Position numbers and translations under genes: made by a program
Notes under the pieces: model-generated
The model's input: the letters and a program-made list of their open reading frames with translations, nothing else
The model's database searches: none
What the model was told of the DNA's origin: nothing
Source of the DNA: Anniella stebbinsi
Lineage: Eukaryota > Chordata > Lepidosauria > Squamata > Anniellidae
Direction of reading: 5' to 3'
Assembly: GCA_029215795.1 (NCBI GenBank)
Contig: JARDYH010000007.1
Location: forward strand, 99,091,263-99,155,262
DNA length: 64,000 bases
Shown: piece after piece, positions 12,287 to 23,673 of the stretch
How the letters are laid out: the number at the start of each line of letters is the position of its first letter
How positions within the stretch are numbered: the stretch's first letter is position 1

Positions 12287-13318
12287 CCCGAATGTCAGCT
12301 CTGCAGGGAAGGCGCCACCCAGGCGGCGCTACCAGGCACGTAGCACGTCCTCCTCATCGCCATGGTTCTGTGTAGCCGCCTGGATCGCCGCCTACAAGCC
12401 GGCAGTGGCAAACTCCCGCCGGGACATGGCCACCAGTGCCTAGGAGGCCAGAGGGGAGGCAGGCATGACGGGAGGGCCGGTGGACATGCCGGAGCAGGAG
12501 GGTGGAGAGAGGGGCGGTGCCGCACCCAGCATGGGAGGGCCCAATACGGGAGTGTGGGAACAGGAAGACATAGCAGCTTTGTTATGTCTGCTGCACACTT
12601 GCACAAGAGGGGAGTGAAAGGAAGTGGCCGGAGTGGGGGGGCGCGATGGGGCAGCGCCACTTCATGACGATGCAAGGGCACTACAGAGGGGGGATGAGCG
12701 CAGCTTGCACATGCTGATGGAAGGGCCTACGGCCGGCCAGGGATCAGACAGCGGCAAAGCATGACGCTCTGCTCCAGACATCGAATGTGACGCAGGACTT
12801 CTCCCAGGGCCAGCTCCAGAGCCTGGAGGCGCTGTGCCATATGGGCCCTCCGCCTTCTGCGGATGGTACGACGGAGGGAGCACAGCTTCCCTGGGAGGGG
12901 GGAAGAGAAGGGGGGGAGGGAGAACAGCCATCAGTCACACGGAGACTATAGCGGTTCCCCTGCACCCAGGCCAACTGACCCGCACACCAACCTCCACGCC
13001 GCAGGGCTCTGCGGCGTCGGCCAGGCCGGCTTGCGCAGAACCCAGTGGACCTGTAGGGTGCTGCCATCTCGACAGGATGGGGCTGCAATGAGGGACAGTG
13101 GGGCCGGGAACGCATGGAATCTAGGATGTGCAACATTGTAACAGATGGATGCTGCATCTACCTGGCCTTGAGCGGCCTGAACAGGCTGAAGGAGGTGGTT
13201 GCCAGAGCAACAGGAGGCAACAGGGGGCCTATTGCGGCATGGGGAGGGGGTGTCTACTGCCAAGGACCCTCAGCGGACGGGCCAGGGGGGCCGTTACATG
13301 CCCATGGCTCAGGACATG

Positions 13319-14357
13319 TCATGCAGGGAGGGCCCCTGCTCCTCCTCCCCCTCTCCCTCTTTGTCGGGAGTTGGGTGGGAAGTCCCGGGCCCGCTTGGCC
13401 TGGCTGCCTAAGCATCGCTGCTCCTGTCCTCTGGCCTCTCCCCCTGCCATCCCTGAGGCACCTGCTGCAGCCAGTGCCGCTCGTGGGGCCCAGTATGCTG
13501 TGGCCGCTGGCGGAGACAGGTACTGCTGCAGCGGCATGTATCTGTATGCCGGCATGTAGGGGGCAGGCTGCGCGAGGCCATGGTACGCTCCCTGGAATGC
13601 CTGGGCAAGCTCCCTGAGGACCTCGGTTTGGCGGTCGATGGCGGCTGTGCACTCGCACATGCCTTGGTCGATGATGGCGTCGGTGGCTGCCATGGCCTCG
13701 ATCATCCCAGTGACATGATCCTCCAGACCACAGTGCACGTCCTGCCCCGTCTCCCATATGGTTTGGGAGCATCTGTCCATGGCTTGGGTGGCCATGCGTG
13801 TCACCCACACGGTGAGGACACGCTCCTTGGTGCGCGTGGACTCCTCCTCGCCTGCCATGCGTGTGAATAGCTTGTGGAAGCGTCTCCCTCTCACCTCCGT
13901 GGCCATGACCAGGTCCCTCGCCACTTGCAGTTGGTCTGCCTTGCGCCTGTTGAGCATATGGGCACACCTCTGTGCGTTGGTTAGGGGACGGGCTTGAGTG
14001 GCCGATCCTGCGATGTCCTCGCCGGTGAGCGGGGCTCCTCCTCTAGGGGGCTGCACCCTCCATCTCTGCACCCTCCAGCTGCAGGGGGGCCTCAATCTCT
14101 TCCGCGAGCATGGCCTTGCCAACCTGGAGTTCGGGTTCCAGCAGCTCGTCCTCCATCTTGTCCAATTCCACGAAGGTGTCATTGGTGGCCTGCATATCGA
14201 TGGCCCGCAGCTCTTCCTGGGACGGTGACAGTTCTGTCTCCAGGACATTGCCCACCTGGAGCTCCACGAGCTGCTCCATTTCATCCTGCTCATCCTGTGA
14301 CACTGGTCCCGTCACTGTAACAGCATCCATGATGCTACAGGCGAACCCCTCCACCAT
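13319..14357 (-). pseudogene. Harbinger accessory-protein region, acidic plus coiled-coil segments
   Basis: Two minus-strand frames look like successive parts of one protein. 14357-14043 encodes a strongly acidic stretch (DEQDEMEQLVELQVG, later VELDKMEDELLEPE). From about 14020 to 13319 another frame encodes RPLTNAQRCAHMLNRRKADQ followed by a helical, probably coiled-coil region (IDRQTEVLRELAQAF) and a Pro/Ala/Tyr-rich end. A frameshift or splice near 14040 would join them. The helical tail resembles those of Myb/SANT-domain proteins derived from Harbinger elements, so it may be the C-terminal part of, or a partner to, the Myb-like gene at 14552-15196. Confidence 0.55.
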
Positions 14358-14551
14358 GGTGCTGCAACTCGCCGACCCCGGTCACATACGCAGTGCGCCC
14401 TCCGCCCGCCCGGCTCCCCCTGTGGCGCCGGCTGGTTGTGCCCTCGTGGGCGGCACCCATGGCCGCGATGGCCCTGTTTGATCGTCCTCCTGCTGTGTCT
14501 CTGGCATTAGTGGCACAGGTCTGGTGTCCTCTACCTGCAACTACGCACAGA

Positions 14552-15196
14552 TCAGCCATAGGAACGCCATAGGCTGTTGGTGCTGAAGGAGGCTGTCACA
14601 GGGGAGGCACTCCTTGAAGAGCAGGCTGTTCTTGGCGGCATGGGTGGCGGCCAGGGCAGCAGTGATGGGCTTTGGGATCCCGTGAGCCCGTTCCTCGGCT
14701 TCAGCACGACCACCCATGGGTCTGGTGGTGCCCTTGCCACAGGCGTGCCGGTCGGTTGTGGTTGTGGGGCGTCCCTCCATGGCGGTGGTTGGGGTTCCCG
14801 GGTAGCGGTGTCCTTGCGGCGTGGTTCTTGGGCCTGTCGGGCTCGTTGTCGCGTGTGCGGTGCCTCATCGGGTGTAACCCCACTGCCAGCCGTGTGGCCT
14901 GGCACGACGTCGTGGCGCTCCTCCAACAAGCGTGCCAGCTCATCATAGAAGGGCATGGTGCGTGGCTCAACCCCGGTTCTGTTATTGTGCGTGACAATCT
15001 CCTTGAACTTCTTCTTGAGTTCGTACACCTTGTCCTTGCATTGCTTGGCGCTGCGGTTGTGTCCCTGTTCCCGCATCTGCCTGGAGAGCCAGAGGTACAG
15101 GTGATCGTGCCTGGCTGTGGCCATGATCCTCCTTGTTTCCCGGCTGCCCCACAGTTCTATGAAGTCCCTGATTTCTGCCTTGGACCAATGCTGCAC
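14552..15196 (-). CDS. Harbinger Myb/SANT-like DNA-binding protein
   Basis: A 214-codon minus-strand frame begins MQHWSKAEIRDFIELWG and continues with a tryptophan-containing, basic, helical region (NRSAKQCKDKVYELKKKFKE at residues 48-67). This is the pattern of the Myb/SANT-like (trihelix-type) domain encoded by the second gene of PIF/Harbinger transposons. In studied elements this partner binds the transposase and promotes its nuclear entry and recruitment to transposon ends. Residues beyond about 100 are low-complexity Pro/Arg-rich and may be shifted out of the original frame by indels. It lies upstream of the transposase on the same strand. Confidence 0.75.
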   Translation of the reverse strand: MQHWSKAEIRDFIELWGSRETRRIMATARHDHLYLWLSRQMREQGHNRSAKQCKDKVYELKKKFKEIVTHNNRTGVEPRTMPFYDELARLLEERHDVVPGHTAGSGVTPDEAPHTRQRARQAQEPRRKDTATREPQPPPWRDAPQPQPTGTPVARAPPDPWVVVLKPRNGLTGSQSPSLLPWPPPMPPRTACSSRSASPVTASFSTNSLWRSYG

Positions 15197-15569
15197 TCTG
15201 CGTCATCCCGGGGGGGGGGGGTCCTGGCTGCTTCCCTCTCCTGGGGTTTGCGAGCGGTGTCCTCGGGCTGGCTGCCACGGCTATCCTCTCCCTCCGGGTC
15301 CATGGTGCTGGCGGGGGTGCTGTATGGTGCTGCCGGGTGTCTTTGCCCTCGCCTGGTGTTCCCATCCTGTGTGCTTGTGGAATGGTGGGTGCTGGTGGGC
15401 TGTCGTGTTTGCTGGGAATGTGCCCTGTTTGGAGGCGGTGTTGTCATTGCTGGCTGGGGGCGCTTCGTGTCCTTGGGAATGTTGTGCATACCTTCGTCTG
15501 TTTCCCACAACATTTGCAGCTGGCCGACCGGCGTGTTGTAGAGGTGGGCTGCCCACGGGCGCCCTTTGC

Positions 15570-16127
15570 CTAGGCATTCTCCACGTCTTGGGTATGGCCA
15601 TGGCTGGTGCGCGCTGTCTGGCCATGTTGGGTGGATGAAGGAGGGCTCGGTGATCGTTGCTTCCCCAGGCTGCCTGCTTCTGGGTGAGGCAACGGGCAAG
15701 GATGCTCGGCTGTGGGGGTCTTGTTCGCCTGGGCTGTGGTGCTCCCTGCTGGGTGGGCGGGTGGGGCCCCGTATTCCTGGGCACCTGAGGGCGCCCCCTT
15801 CCTTTGCCCTGGTTCCCTTCTGGTGGCAATGCTTTTCCGTTTGGGTGGTGAACGGGTGTATGGCGCGTGCTTGCAGGAGCTGGCCCCTTGTTGAGTTCCC
15901 TGCCGGCTGCCGGGGGGGGGGGGGGAAGGCGAGCGTCTTTGGTTGCTATGGCGGCATGGCCAGTGAGCTGTTTGGGGTGTGCCTGAATGGCCAGCCGCAT
16001 TCAGCCACTCCTGCCACTTCCCTCTATGGTTTTCCAGTGTTACGTACTCAACGCACTTGATTAACGCACGCACCCTTCCAAACGACATTTTAGGCAATTG
16101 CCAATGCTCTAAACAACGTGCAAGCAC
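15570..16127 (-). CDS. Unrecognised Harbinger-internal frame near the right end
   Basis: A 185-codon minus-strand frame starts 150 bp inside the right terminal repeat. Its first 50 residues look protein-like (RVRALIKCVEYVTLENH, then GKWQEWLNAAGHSGTP) with Trp, Tyr and Cys. The remainder is Pro/Ser/Gln-rich with low complexity and could be non-coding read-through of GC-rich DNA. I do not recognise a family. It could be a third element protein, an N-terminal exon of the Myb-like gene, or chance. The position is where the first exon of an element transcript would be expected. Confidence 0.35.
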   Translation of the reverse strand: MLARCLEHWQLPKMSFGRVRALIKCVEYVTLENHRGKWQEWLNAAGHSGTPQTAHWPCRHSNQRRSPSPPPPGSRQGTQQGASSCKHAPYTRSPPKRKSIATRREPGQRKGAPSGAQEYGAPPAHPAGSTTAQANKTPTAEHPCPLPHPEAGSLGKQRSPSPPSSTQHGQTARTSHGHTQDVENA

Positions 16128-16280
16128 ATTGTTTCCCTCCGTTGTTTAATTCGCCCGATTAGTGTACTGTGGGTTGTGTGTGAGTTGTGTGTTACTCCCC
16201 ACATGACACGATAAGCAACTCTACTGACGGTTGTTTCCCAAACCTTTCGTTGCTTAATGTGTCGTCCAAATTCAGCCTAA

Positions 16281-16520
16281 GAGTCAATGGCTGTAAGTGA
16301 GTGAGTTTGGGTTACATAACCACAGGTTTAAGGGGAAAAAAGTGTGCCCCATAAAACTGGAGGAATTTAGCCAGGAATATGTGTTAACTTGCACCACATA
16401 AAAGAAAGAAAGGATTTTTTAAAACCGCATATTCACAATATGACTGAGATGCGTTATACATCAAAACAAATGGATTCTAGGCCCAAATTTATAAACAGTT
16501 TAACCCAACAACCCTCTTGC
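16281..16520 (+). repeat. Diverged tandem repeat, right part
   Basis: This continues the 230-bp unit broken by the Harbinger element: gagtcaatggctgtaagtga followed by gtttgggttacataacca matches 9750-9800 in the intact upstream unit. Confidence 0.65.
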
Positions 16521-18198
16521 AACATTGAAAGCAAAAAGGGGAGGGAAAACACCCATTAACCCCTTCCTTGCCCAGAAGGGCTCCTAATACCCATTGGCAG
16601 TAAGTTGGGACTTACTTCTGAGTAAACATGCATAGGTTTGTGTGATAAATTCTAAAAATGACACAAACCAACTCTTAAAACAAAGCTCTTTGGTTGGTTC
16701 ACAACAACTAAAACCACAAAATGCATTATAAATTACAATATAAAATGTAAAAGCCCCCAAAGTTCTGCCTTTTAAAAAAGTTTTAAATGAAAATAAGCAG
16801 AAGGCTGCAATTAGGAAGAGAGGAAGGAATCTTGGCAAGGGGTGTTTAACCCTATCACTGCCAGCTATTGTTCCTCTAAACTGGCCTTCCCCAATCTGCT
16901 GCTCTCCAGATGATTTGAACTCTAGGGTGACCTTATTTTGGAAACCAAAAAGGAGGACAACATAGCCGCCCCAAGGGGATGTGCCCACCAACATGGCCGG
17001 TCACCAAGGGGGCGTGCCCACCCAAAGATGGCCTTGGTCACATGTCTGATTTCACAGTACACAATTAAGACAAATCCGTTCTACATAACTTCTTAATGTT
17101 AAAATCACTGAGACATTCAGTGTATCTGAAATTAACTTCACTCCTACTTTTGTGGCTTTTGCTGTACTTTGAAGCTTTTGCTATACTTTGTGTGATACAG
17201 TGTCCCTTTCCCTCAAATATCTTTTCTGACTGCAAATCCTTCACTGGATGACCATGGTCTCACCTTTCCTAACATTTAACACTCTTTCCCCATCACCTTT
17301 CTTGTATCCATACTCACAGATTCAGCATACTGCTTTCACTGAAGAAATGAAGCAGTTGACAAGTACAGAAAAATCTAGTACAACAAACGAGCAACCTAGG
17401 ATTAAGAAAGAGTATAAAATACTATTACCCTGCAAGCATGGACTAAAGGGTTGTTGTTGTCACTTCTCACCAGCACCTCTTAGCTTATTTCAATTTCTGG
17501 TTTATCAATTAGAAACTAATCTAACAATGTGTCATTATATCTCTGGTTCCTTAGCCATGCAAACAAGACCATGGTCAGTAGCAATACAAAGAAAGGCCAG
17601 AACAGATATCTCTCCAGAACATATCTCCTGAATTTACATTGCTTCAGTGTGCAGAGAACAGAAATCCCAATCAGGGACCCAAAGAAAACTGCCCAAAGAA
17701 ACCTCAGAAACAAGTCCCATTGATTTCAATAAAGCTTACTCCCAGATAAATGAATTCAGGATTGCAGACTCTTCACTTCTGTTCAGCTTACTCTAGCAAG
17801 TGCAAGCCCCTCCTGTCAAGAAAAACTATGCACTCATGTAAACCTGGCCTCATGGATCATGCAACCAGCAGGTGCTCTCCAGAAAGATGCTTTCAGAGCC
17901 TAGGAGATCCAGACACACTCAGACAAGACAAGCCACGTTATTCACTCACATATTATCTTGCTGAGACAGAACAATTCTGGGACAAAACAATACTTTGTAA
18001 TTGACCAGACATTACAGTCATAAACAAGAAAAACACATCTACCTCATTGACTTAGCAATACCTAATGGCAAAAATGTTGCAGAAAAGGAATAGGAAAAGA
18101 GAGAAAAATATACACCAACGGCCATGGAAATTAAAGAACTGTGCAGCAGGAAAAAGTTACAATTATTCCGTTAATCACATTAGTCACCGGCATCACAT

Positions 18199-18201
<3 letters not shown>
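16521..18201. other. Gene-poor stretch with short repeat fragments
   Basis: No coding frame here looks real. At 16605-16640 lies a dispersed motif (acttacttctgagtaaacat) seen again in diverged form near 17700, 18665, 43000 and 57545. At 16921-17040 is a MITE-like start (AGGGTGACC, then ggaaaccaaaaaggaggaca) resembling the element at 43069. The rest is unassigned. Confidence 0.45.

Positions 18202-18233
<32 letters not shown>
18202..18233. repeat. (AT)n microsatellite
   Basis: About sixteen AT units in an AT-rich stretch. Confidence 0.95.
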
Positions 18234-18240
<7 letters not shown>

Positions 18241-19007
18241 CAGAAAACCTTCAGAAACTAGGCCTACCAAAATATATCCACACCAACATCCAGAAAGCAG
18301 TGATACGTAAAACATTTTTTAAGAAGGATGAACAATTGTTACAAAATATACATCATGCCAATTATCTCAAAGCAAATTGGAGAGGAAGATCTATGGGTCA
18401 AAATGCATTAGGAAAAAAATTAATTACTCTCTTCTAGCACTAGCTAGAGACCCACCTCTTCCTTTGCACTATGGAAGCAAGTAGGCACAAACAACTCAAG
18501 CAAAGTAGGTGCCAGCCAGAGCTCTCTGTGGACAGTATTCCACAACAGGGGGCTACTACTGAAAAGGCCCACTCCCAAGTAGCCCTGCACCACACCACAG
18601 CGCATGAGGGCACTTGGAACAGGACCTCCAATAACCAAGGGCTCGGGTAGGACTATATGGGAAGTAAATCAATGAGATTTACTTTTGAGAAAGCAAGCAT
18701 AGGATTGTGTTGTGTGCCCCAAATTTCGATCAGAATCCAAGGAACTTATATCCAAGAGGTTCATGCACCCAAGCACTGCAAATCAATTTTCAACTTAAAG
18801 GAGTTCCAAAAGCTGCGTGTGAAGTTTGCTATTCAAAGGAGGAACAGTCAAAGTCCTTACTCTATGTCTGACATTCAAACAATTGCTCAGTCAGTTCCAT
18901 GTACTCAAGGAGGCACTGGACATGTTTCTCAAATGTCCAATGAGAACTTCAAAAGCAGTTTGTGATTTGGGAAAGGGGAACTACTGTTAAAAGAAAGAAG
19001 CCGACTG
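18234..19007. other. No recognised feature
   Basis: Mixed sequence without a supported gene. A short copy of the dispersed 'gagatttacttttgag' motif lies near 18675. Confidence 0.4.
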
Positions 19008-19349
19008 GGCCAAGACTAGGCTGACAACTGTTACCCAGAGGACCTTCTCTTCTGCCGCTCCCAGACTGTGGAATGACCTGCCGGAGGAGACTCGTCAACT
19101 TAACAGTCTTTTAGAATTTAAGAAAGCCATAAAGATTGTTCTCTTCCGGCAGGCATATCCAGTGGAATTTTAGAATGTTTTAAGGATGTTTTTAGGATGT
19201 TTTAGGATTTTTATGCAGTTTTTATGCAGTTTTAATAATGTGTGTCATGTTTTAATCAGTTTTATGTATTTTATCATGTTGTTGTTCCCCGCCTCGATCC
19301 AGACGGAGAGGCGAGTAAGAAATAAATTGTTATTATTATTATTATTATT
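19008..19349 (+). mobile_element. 5'-truncated L2-type LINE, 3' end
   Basis: This is closely related to 3685-4000: gaccttctcttctgccgctc, the 3' UTR, ccccgcctcgatccagacgg, then an (ATT)n tail. The short string AAGCC occurs just before the start and just after the tail and may be a target duplication. The copy carries only the last 50 or so codons of ORF2. Confidence 0.9.
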
Positions 19350-20085
19350 AAGCCAAAAAATCCCACTGAGCAAGTACAAGTACTGGAGTAACTGCAGCAG
19401 CTCTCTGCATCCCAGTCTAAAAAAACAGCTACAACATTTTTATTTTATTTCTATAATTCCTTTTGATCCAGAAGAATCCCTAAGGCAGCTTACATAAATT
19501 ATATTAGGTCTATCTCTATCCCATCCAGCGTATTTGGCTTAAATAAGGATGTTGCTGCAAGTAAAAAAGAATTCATTCTTTTTTCCCCTTCTGTCTTCTG
19601 AAATTTTCCTAACGTAAAGAATGGAGATATTAGAAAAACAGTGTGCCCTATAAAATATATGGAAGCTATGAACAGAAACATTTATTGGGCTGTACTGAAA
19701 AAATAAAATGCCAAATAGACTTTACTCATATCTGCCATGATAACCCATTCTGCACAACTACCCACTTCCTGCTCCAAAGAATCCTATTAAAATTATACAC
19801 AAACTAACAATCTTCAGTAGCATGCAGTTATTTACTTATATATTTTCAGGTTCTTTTCCAGAACTGGAACAATAATTTCCAGAAGTTCTGTCAACTCAAA
19901 AGACCTGCACACTTCGATTTTTGTTGGTGTGCTGATCCCAACATAGGGGTAGCAAAATAGTACCTGATAAAAATTAAAAGACTGAACATTAAAAAATGTT
20001 TTAAAAAATCAATATACAAAATTTTAAACCATAAAACATAAAAACAGCTGATATTTAAAACATTTAAAACTTTTAAGCCTGTTTC
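19350..20085. other. No recognised feature
   Basis: AT-rich DNA with no gene or repeat I can name. Confidence 0.4.
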
Positions 20086-20640
20086 TAATGCTGTTACCTG
20101 ATCTTAACTTCGAGGCCAGGAATGGTCAGGCGGCTGCCACCATTCCAGGCCAAAGCTCCAGGAAGAGGACCAGGCCGGGCCGCAGCTCCAAGGGCCAAAG
20201 CCAGGCTAGGCGGCTACCGCGCCTAGCGGGCTGCCACACTAGAACAGGCCACGGCTCCAAGCCCAGACCAGGCTACTCACAGCTGTCGCCACTTACTGCT
20301 GCCTCTTTCATGGCAGATCTGGGTTCCTAATGCCTCGTTGCCATGGCAGAATGCCCGTTTCTGGAAGTGCCCGAAACGGGCCTTCTGAGGCCTGCCCATG
20401 GCAGATCTGGTTTCCTAATGCCTCATCGCCATGGTGACAAAGTACTAGGACCCCGGATCTGCCATGGGCAGGCCACGGAAGGCCCGTTTCCGGAAGTGCC
20501 CGAAATGGGCCTTTCCGGGGGGGGGGGGGTAAATTTCCAGATTTAGCCCCCGAATGGGGGATTTACCCTGGGACCCAGATTTCCCCGCCATTTTTTGGGC
20601 ATGTCTGGGCAAATCTGGGTGGATGGTCACCTTACTTAAA
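20086..20640. repeat. GC-rich repeat with direct and inverted copies, MITE-like
   Basis: The block holds direct copies of ggcagatctggnttcctaatg (near 20311 and 20400), two palindromic cores gcccgtttcnggaagtgccc (near 20352 and 20479), and a 22-bp inverted pair: ggcctgcccatggcagatct (about 20390) and its near-exact reverse complement (about 20451-20472). It ends in ggtcacctta, resembling the TIR of the elements at 16921 and 43069. A G12 run lies near 20517. Confidence 0.6.
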
Positions 20641-22583
20641 CTTCCATCAGCCCTAGCCAGCATGGTCAATAATCAGGAATACTGGGAGTTGTGGTCCAAA
20701 CCATCTAGGCAGTGCCAGATTGGGCAAGGTTGCTTTTAAAGTTATTCTTCTAGCAGCTACCCCCAACCAATCCATCAAATACACAGAGGAGCAAGAGAGA
20801 TACTAGTCCATTGTGTATTTTCCCCAGTGGGGGCAAAAAGCAGGGTTTGGAGCAAAGGGGGTGAGAGTAGCAATGGCTGGAAAGCTTTAAACATCCACTT
20901 CCCATAAATTCTTCCACCACCCTTAATTTCAGCCTGGAGTCTTACAGGGATTTAGTAAAAACATTTTTAAAAAATCTGTATACAGCTTGCAAGTGGAAAG
21001 TGCTAATAGCCCTATCAAGTCATGATGGAATATAAAAATACTATTACCAGTAGCTGGAAGGTGTACGTAATTATCAGCAGAAATTAACAGTTAACCCTTG
21101 CTGTGCCAAGGCTGCCTTGCTTGGGTGAGCCCTCCTGGTAAAGCTGTGTCTGCCAGCAACTGGGGTGGCAACTGGGGCAACAAGCTCCTTGTTTGGGGGG
21201 GCTGCTTGTCCCCCCGCCACTGCCACTGTTACACCCAAGGCTCCACCATTACTATTTGCAATCCCATGGGAGATTTCCAAATACCCATGTCTTTATAGGA
21301 ATATCTAACTCCAAGCTTATAAAATGTAAGGGTGGAAATGGAAGAACATTGTTCATCCTCTCCCTGGATTGGTGACAAAATGTACTGCCTTTTCTGGGGT
21401 CTGGTCTTCCTCTTGCAATAATTTCTCTTGGATCTCTTTTGAGTTAGATTTCAGTAATATTCTGCCTTTATCATATCATCACTGTCATGAAAATCACAGT
21501 CTTTAGCTATTAGGGTTCTGTTGCCCCTTGCTGCCTTTCATAAAACTGTTTGGATGAAGACATTTTTCCACTAGCCCTGCAGATATTGCTGCTTTTTTGC
21601 CCATTGCTGATCTGGAACTGTGCAGCCTTTTGTTCTTCAGACCACTTGTCTACTTCTGGACTTGCAAAAATTAGTTCCATGAGTTCCCTCTACCCATTAT
21701 CAAAGTCCATAGGAGGTACTTGCCTGGTACTGCAGGCCATCTTTATTCTCTGTTATGGTGTTTTCAGTTTTTCGGTCTGTTTTATGTCTGACACCATTTC
21801 TATCTCTGGTCTCTCACAAACAGGCTGACACCATCTTTTGTACAACAACCTTTTTATTTAGCCTTCCAGTACTTTCTTTGCGACAGTGCATAGTGCTCTT
21901 TATTGCCTCCCTGGTACCCTGAGAAAATGCATCCTTGACTATTTCTATATATTACAATAGGGACACTCCAGCACTTGAGGTCTTGGGGTGGTGTCTTCTT
22001 GTCCACCAACACAAGCCAAGTCTCATTCAAGGTGGACCAACACAACCAAGTCTCATTCAAAAGTGTCACAAGCAGTAAGTAAGGACTAAAACTACATCCA
22101 AGCTCCAGATAACAAAACCTTTGAGATACACATGCAGTACCTAATACATATATGCACTTATGCATATATGCATTCATACCATTTGGAAGATATTGTTCCC
22201 ATTTTACAGCTGATGACTACCAAGACACAGTAATAAATTACCAGCCCATGAAAACATGGCACATAATTATTAAGCAGAAATAACAGTTAGGAAATAAGAA
22301 TGCCCCTAATAACAGAAGTGCCTCACCCAACTAAGAATCAGGGATTATAGAGTGATAGTATATCTCCCACAAAGATTAATTTCTTGGGCAGTATAGAAAT
22401 GTAAAAATAAATAAAATCTCAACATCTCTCCCTCCACACACCAATCAATTCCTACTCTCCTCCCTTTTAGTCCAGTAATTCTTCAGAACAACACACCTTT
22501 CCTCCACTCCCTCCCCATTTCTAACTCTCTAGGAGTTTATTTTCAGTATTAAGAAAAGTGCCTCTGGGAATGTTCAAAGAGTG
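20641..22583. other. Mostly unassigned intergenic DNA
   Basis: The first 100 bp contain a dispersed 'ctgggagttgtggtccaa' repeat related to 44147-44293. Beyond it I see no gene, tRNA or named repeat. Confidence 0.4.
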
Positions 22584-22938
22584 TCATCAGACAAGTGTTT
22601 TATAGCACACTCGTTACTGGCCACTTATGGATATTCGCAGGTCCTTTGGATGCCTCCATCCACCTCTTTCTGCTCTTTTTTCCGTAAAGAAAAAAAAAAG
22701 ACCTGGGAAAACTGGGGGGGGGGGGTTGGTACTATAATGATACCTGCCACCATTTCCTGCTACGTGCAGGAGAAGCAGTGTGGTAAAAACACCCACTGAA
22801 TGGGCCACATGGTCATTGCTTACTTCCTCTTTCCTCCCGATGTGAAGAAAGAGGAAGCTGTTCGTCCCTATTGAGGGACAGAAGCCGGAGGCAAAGTGAT
22901 GGTAGGGAAACACGATTCCCCGCACCCCGTCTGATGAG
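22584..22938. mobile_element. MITE-like repeat, copy 1
   Basis: The unit starts TCATCAGACAAGTGTTTTAT and ends CCGTCTGATGA, giving a short terminal inverted repeat (TCATCAGAC). A second copy about 1.1 kb downstream (23674-24010) shares ttttatagcacactc, ccatttcctgct and cactgaatgggccacatggt. It has no coding capacity. Confidence 0.65.
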
Positions 22939-23314
22939 GCTCAAAATGCCTTTCCCTTGTTACTAGTTACACCTCTATGCTGAAGAGTAAGCTCATATGC
23001 CTTGTGTAGGGTTTGCACTACAAGGGCTGAGCCCGCAGACCTTTTCTCCCTGCCTAGAACCCGAACAGGCATCCTACCTCACTCCAAGGACAATCACCAG
23101 GGTGGACTGATTTCAATCAAGGTGATTTAAATCAGCAATTGAAAAGGTTGATTTTAAACAAGATTCCCACTGAAACATTTTCATATATATCCTGAAAAAC
23201 TGAGCAAATCTGACCACTAAACCATGTTAATTTACAACTTAAAAACAGTATTCTTTTATTGTGACCTGGTTTGCATGTAACAACAATCCATCGGTTTAAA
23301 AACGGATGGGTTGT

Positions 23315-23380
23315 CATTTATTTATTCATTACATTTCTATTCTGTCCAATGGCCGAAGCTCTTTGGGCTGTTCACATGGT
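23315..23380 (-). mobile_element. L2-related LINE tip, antisense
   Basis: The pattern tttatttattcattacattt followed by ggccgaagctctttgggctg is the reverse complement of the same LINE 3' end seen at 7371-7450. Confidence 0.65.
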
Positions 23381-23673
23381 TGGTCATTGAGTTAATCACT
23401 GGGTTGTTTAGCCCCTAAACAACCCGGCAGTCCAGGTTTGCACATCATGCTCCACCACCTACAAATGTTGTACAGCAAAAGCGGAAGAGGTTGATGCGCT
23501 GCAGGCAGCATGCCTCCTTGTGCACGACAATCCATTTGTTTTTAGACAGACGGGCAGTTATGAAGTGCAAACTGCCTCAGTGTTCCATTCTTACAAGCAG
23601 GCTTTGCATCTCTTTGTCTCACTATTCTGCATGCTTTCCTTTTTCATCTATAAAGGGTATTCCCATCTAGGGG

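Larger units (their letters stand above)
9984..16280 (-). mobile_element. Complete PIF/Harbinger DNA transposon with TAA target duplication
   Basis: The element proper spans 9987-16277 (6291 bp). Terminal inverted repeats start GGCTGAATTTGGAC at both ends and agree at 28 of the first 29 positions. They are flanked by the 3-bp duplication TAA (9984-9986 and 16278-16280), the hallmark of PIF/Harbinger insertion. The interior is much more GC-rich than the flanks. The minus strand carries, in order, an unrecognised frame, a Myb/SANT-like protein and a transposase, the usual two-gene kit of this superfamily plus an extra frame. Homopolymer runs (G10-13 at 11010, 15210 and 15911) and frameshifts indicate decay. 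Confidence 0.9.

Noticed and set aside
13114..13967. Long overlapping frames on both strands
   Set aside because: GC-rich composition removes stop codons; only the helical minus-strand frame ending at 13319 has protein-like patterns.
14672..15541. A 289-codon plus-strand frame
   Set aside because: Shadow of the minus-strand Myb/SANT-like region; Cys/Gly/Leu-rich without domains.
21550..21828. A 92-codon frame with hydrophobic stretches
   Set aside because: No upstream promoter, splice sites or family motifs; consistent with chance in AT-rich DNA.
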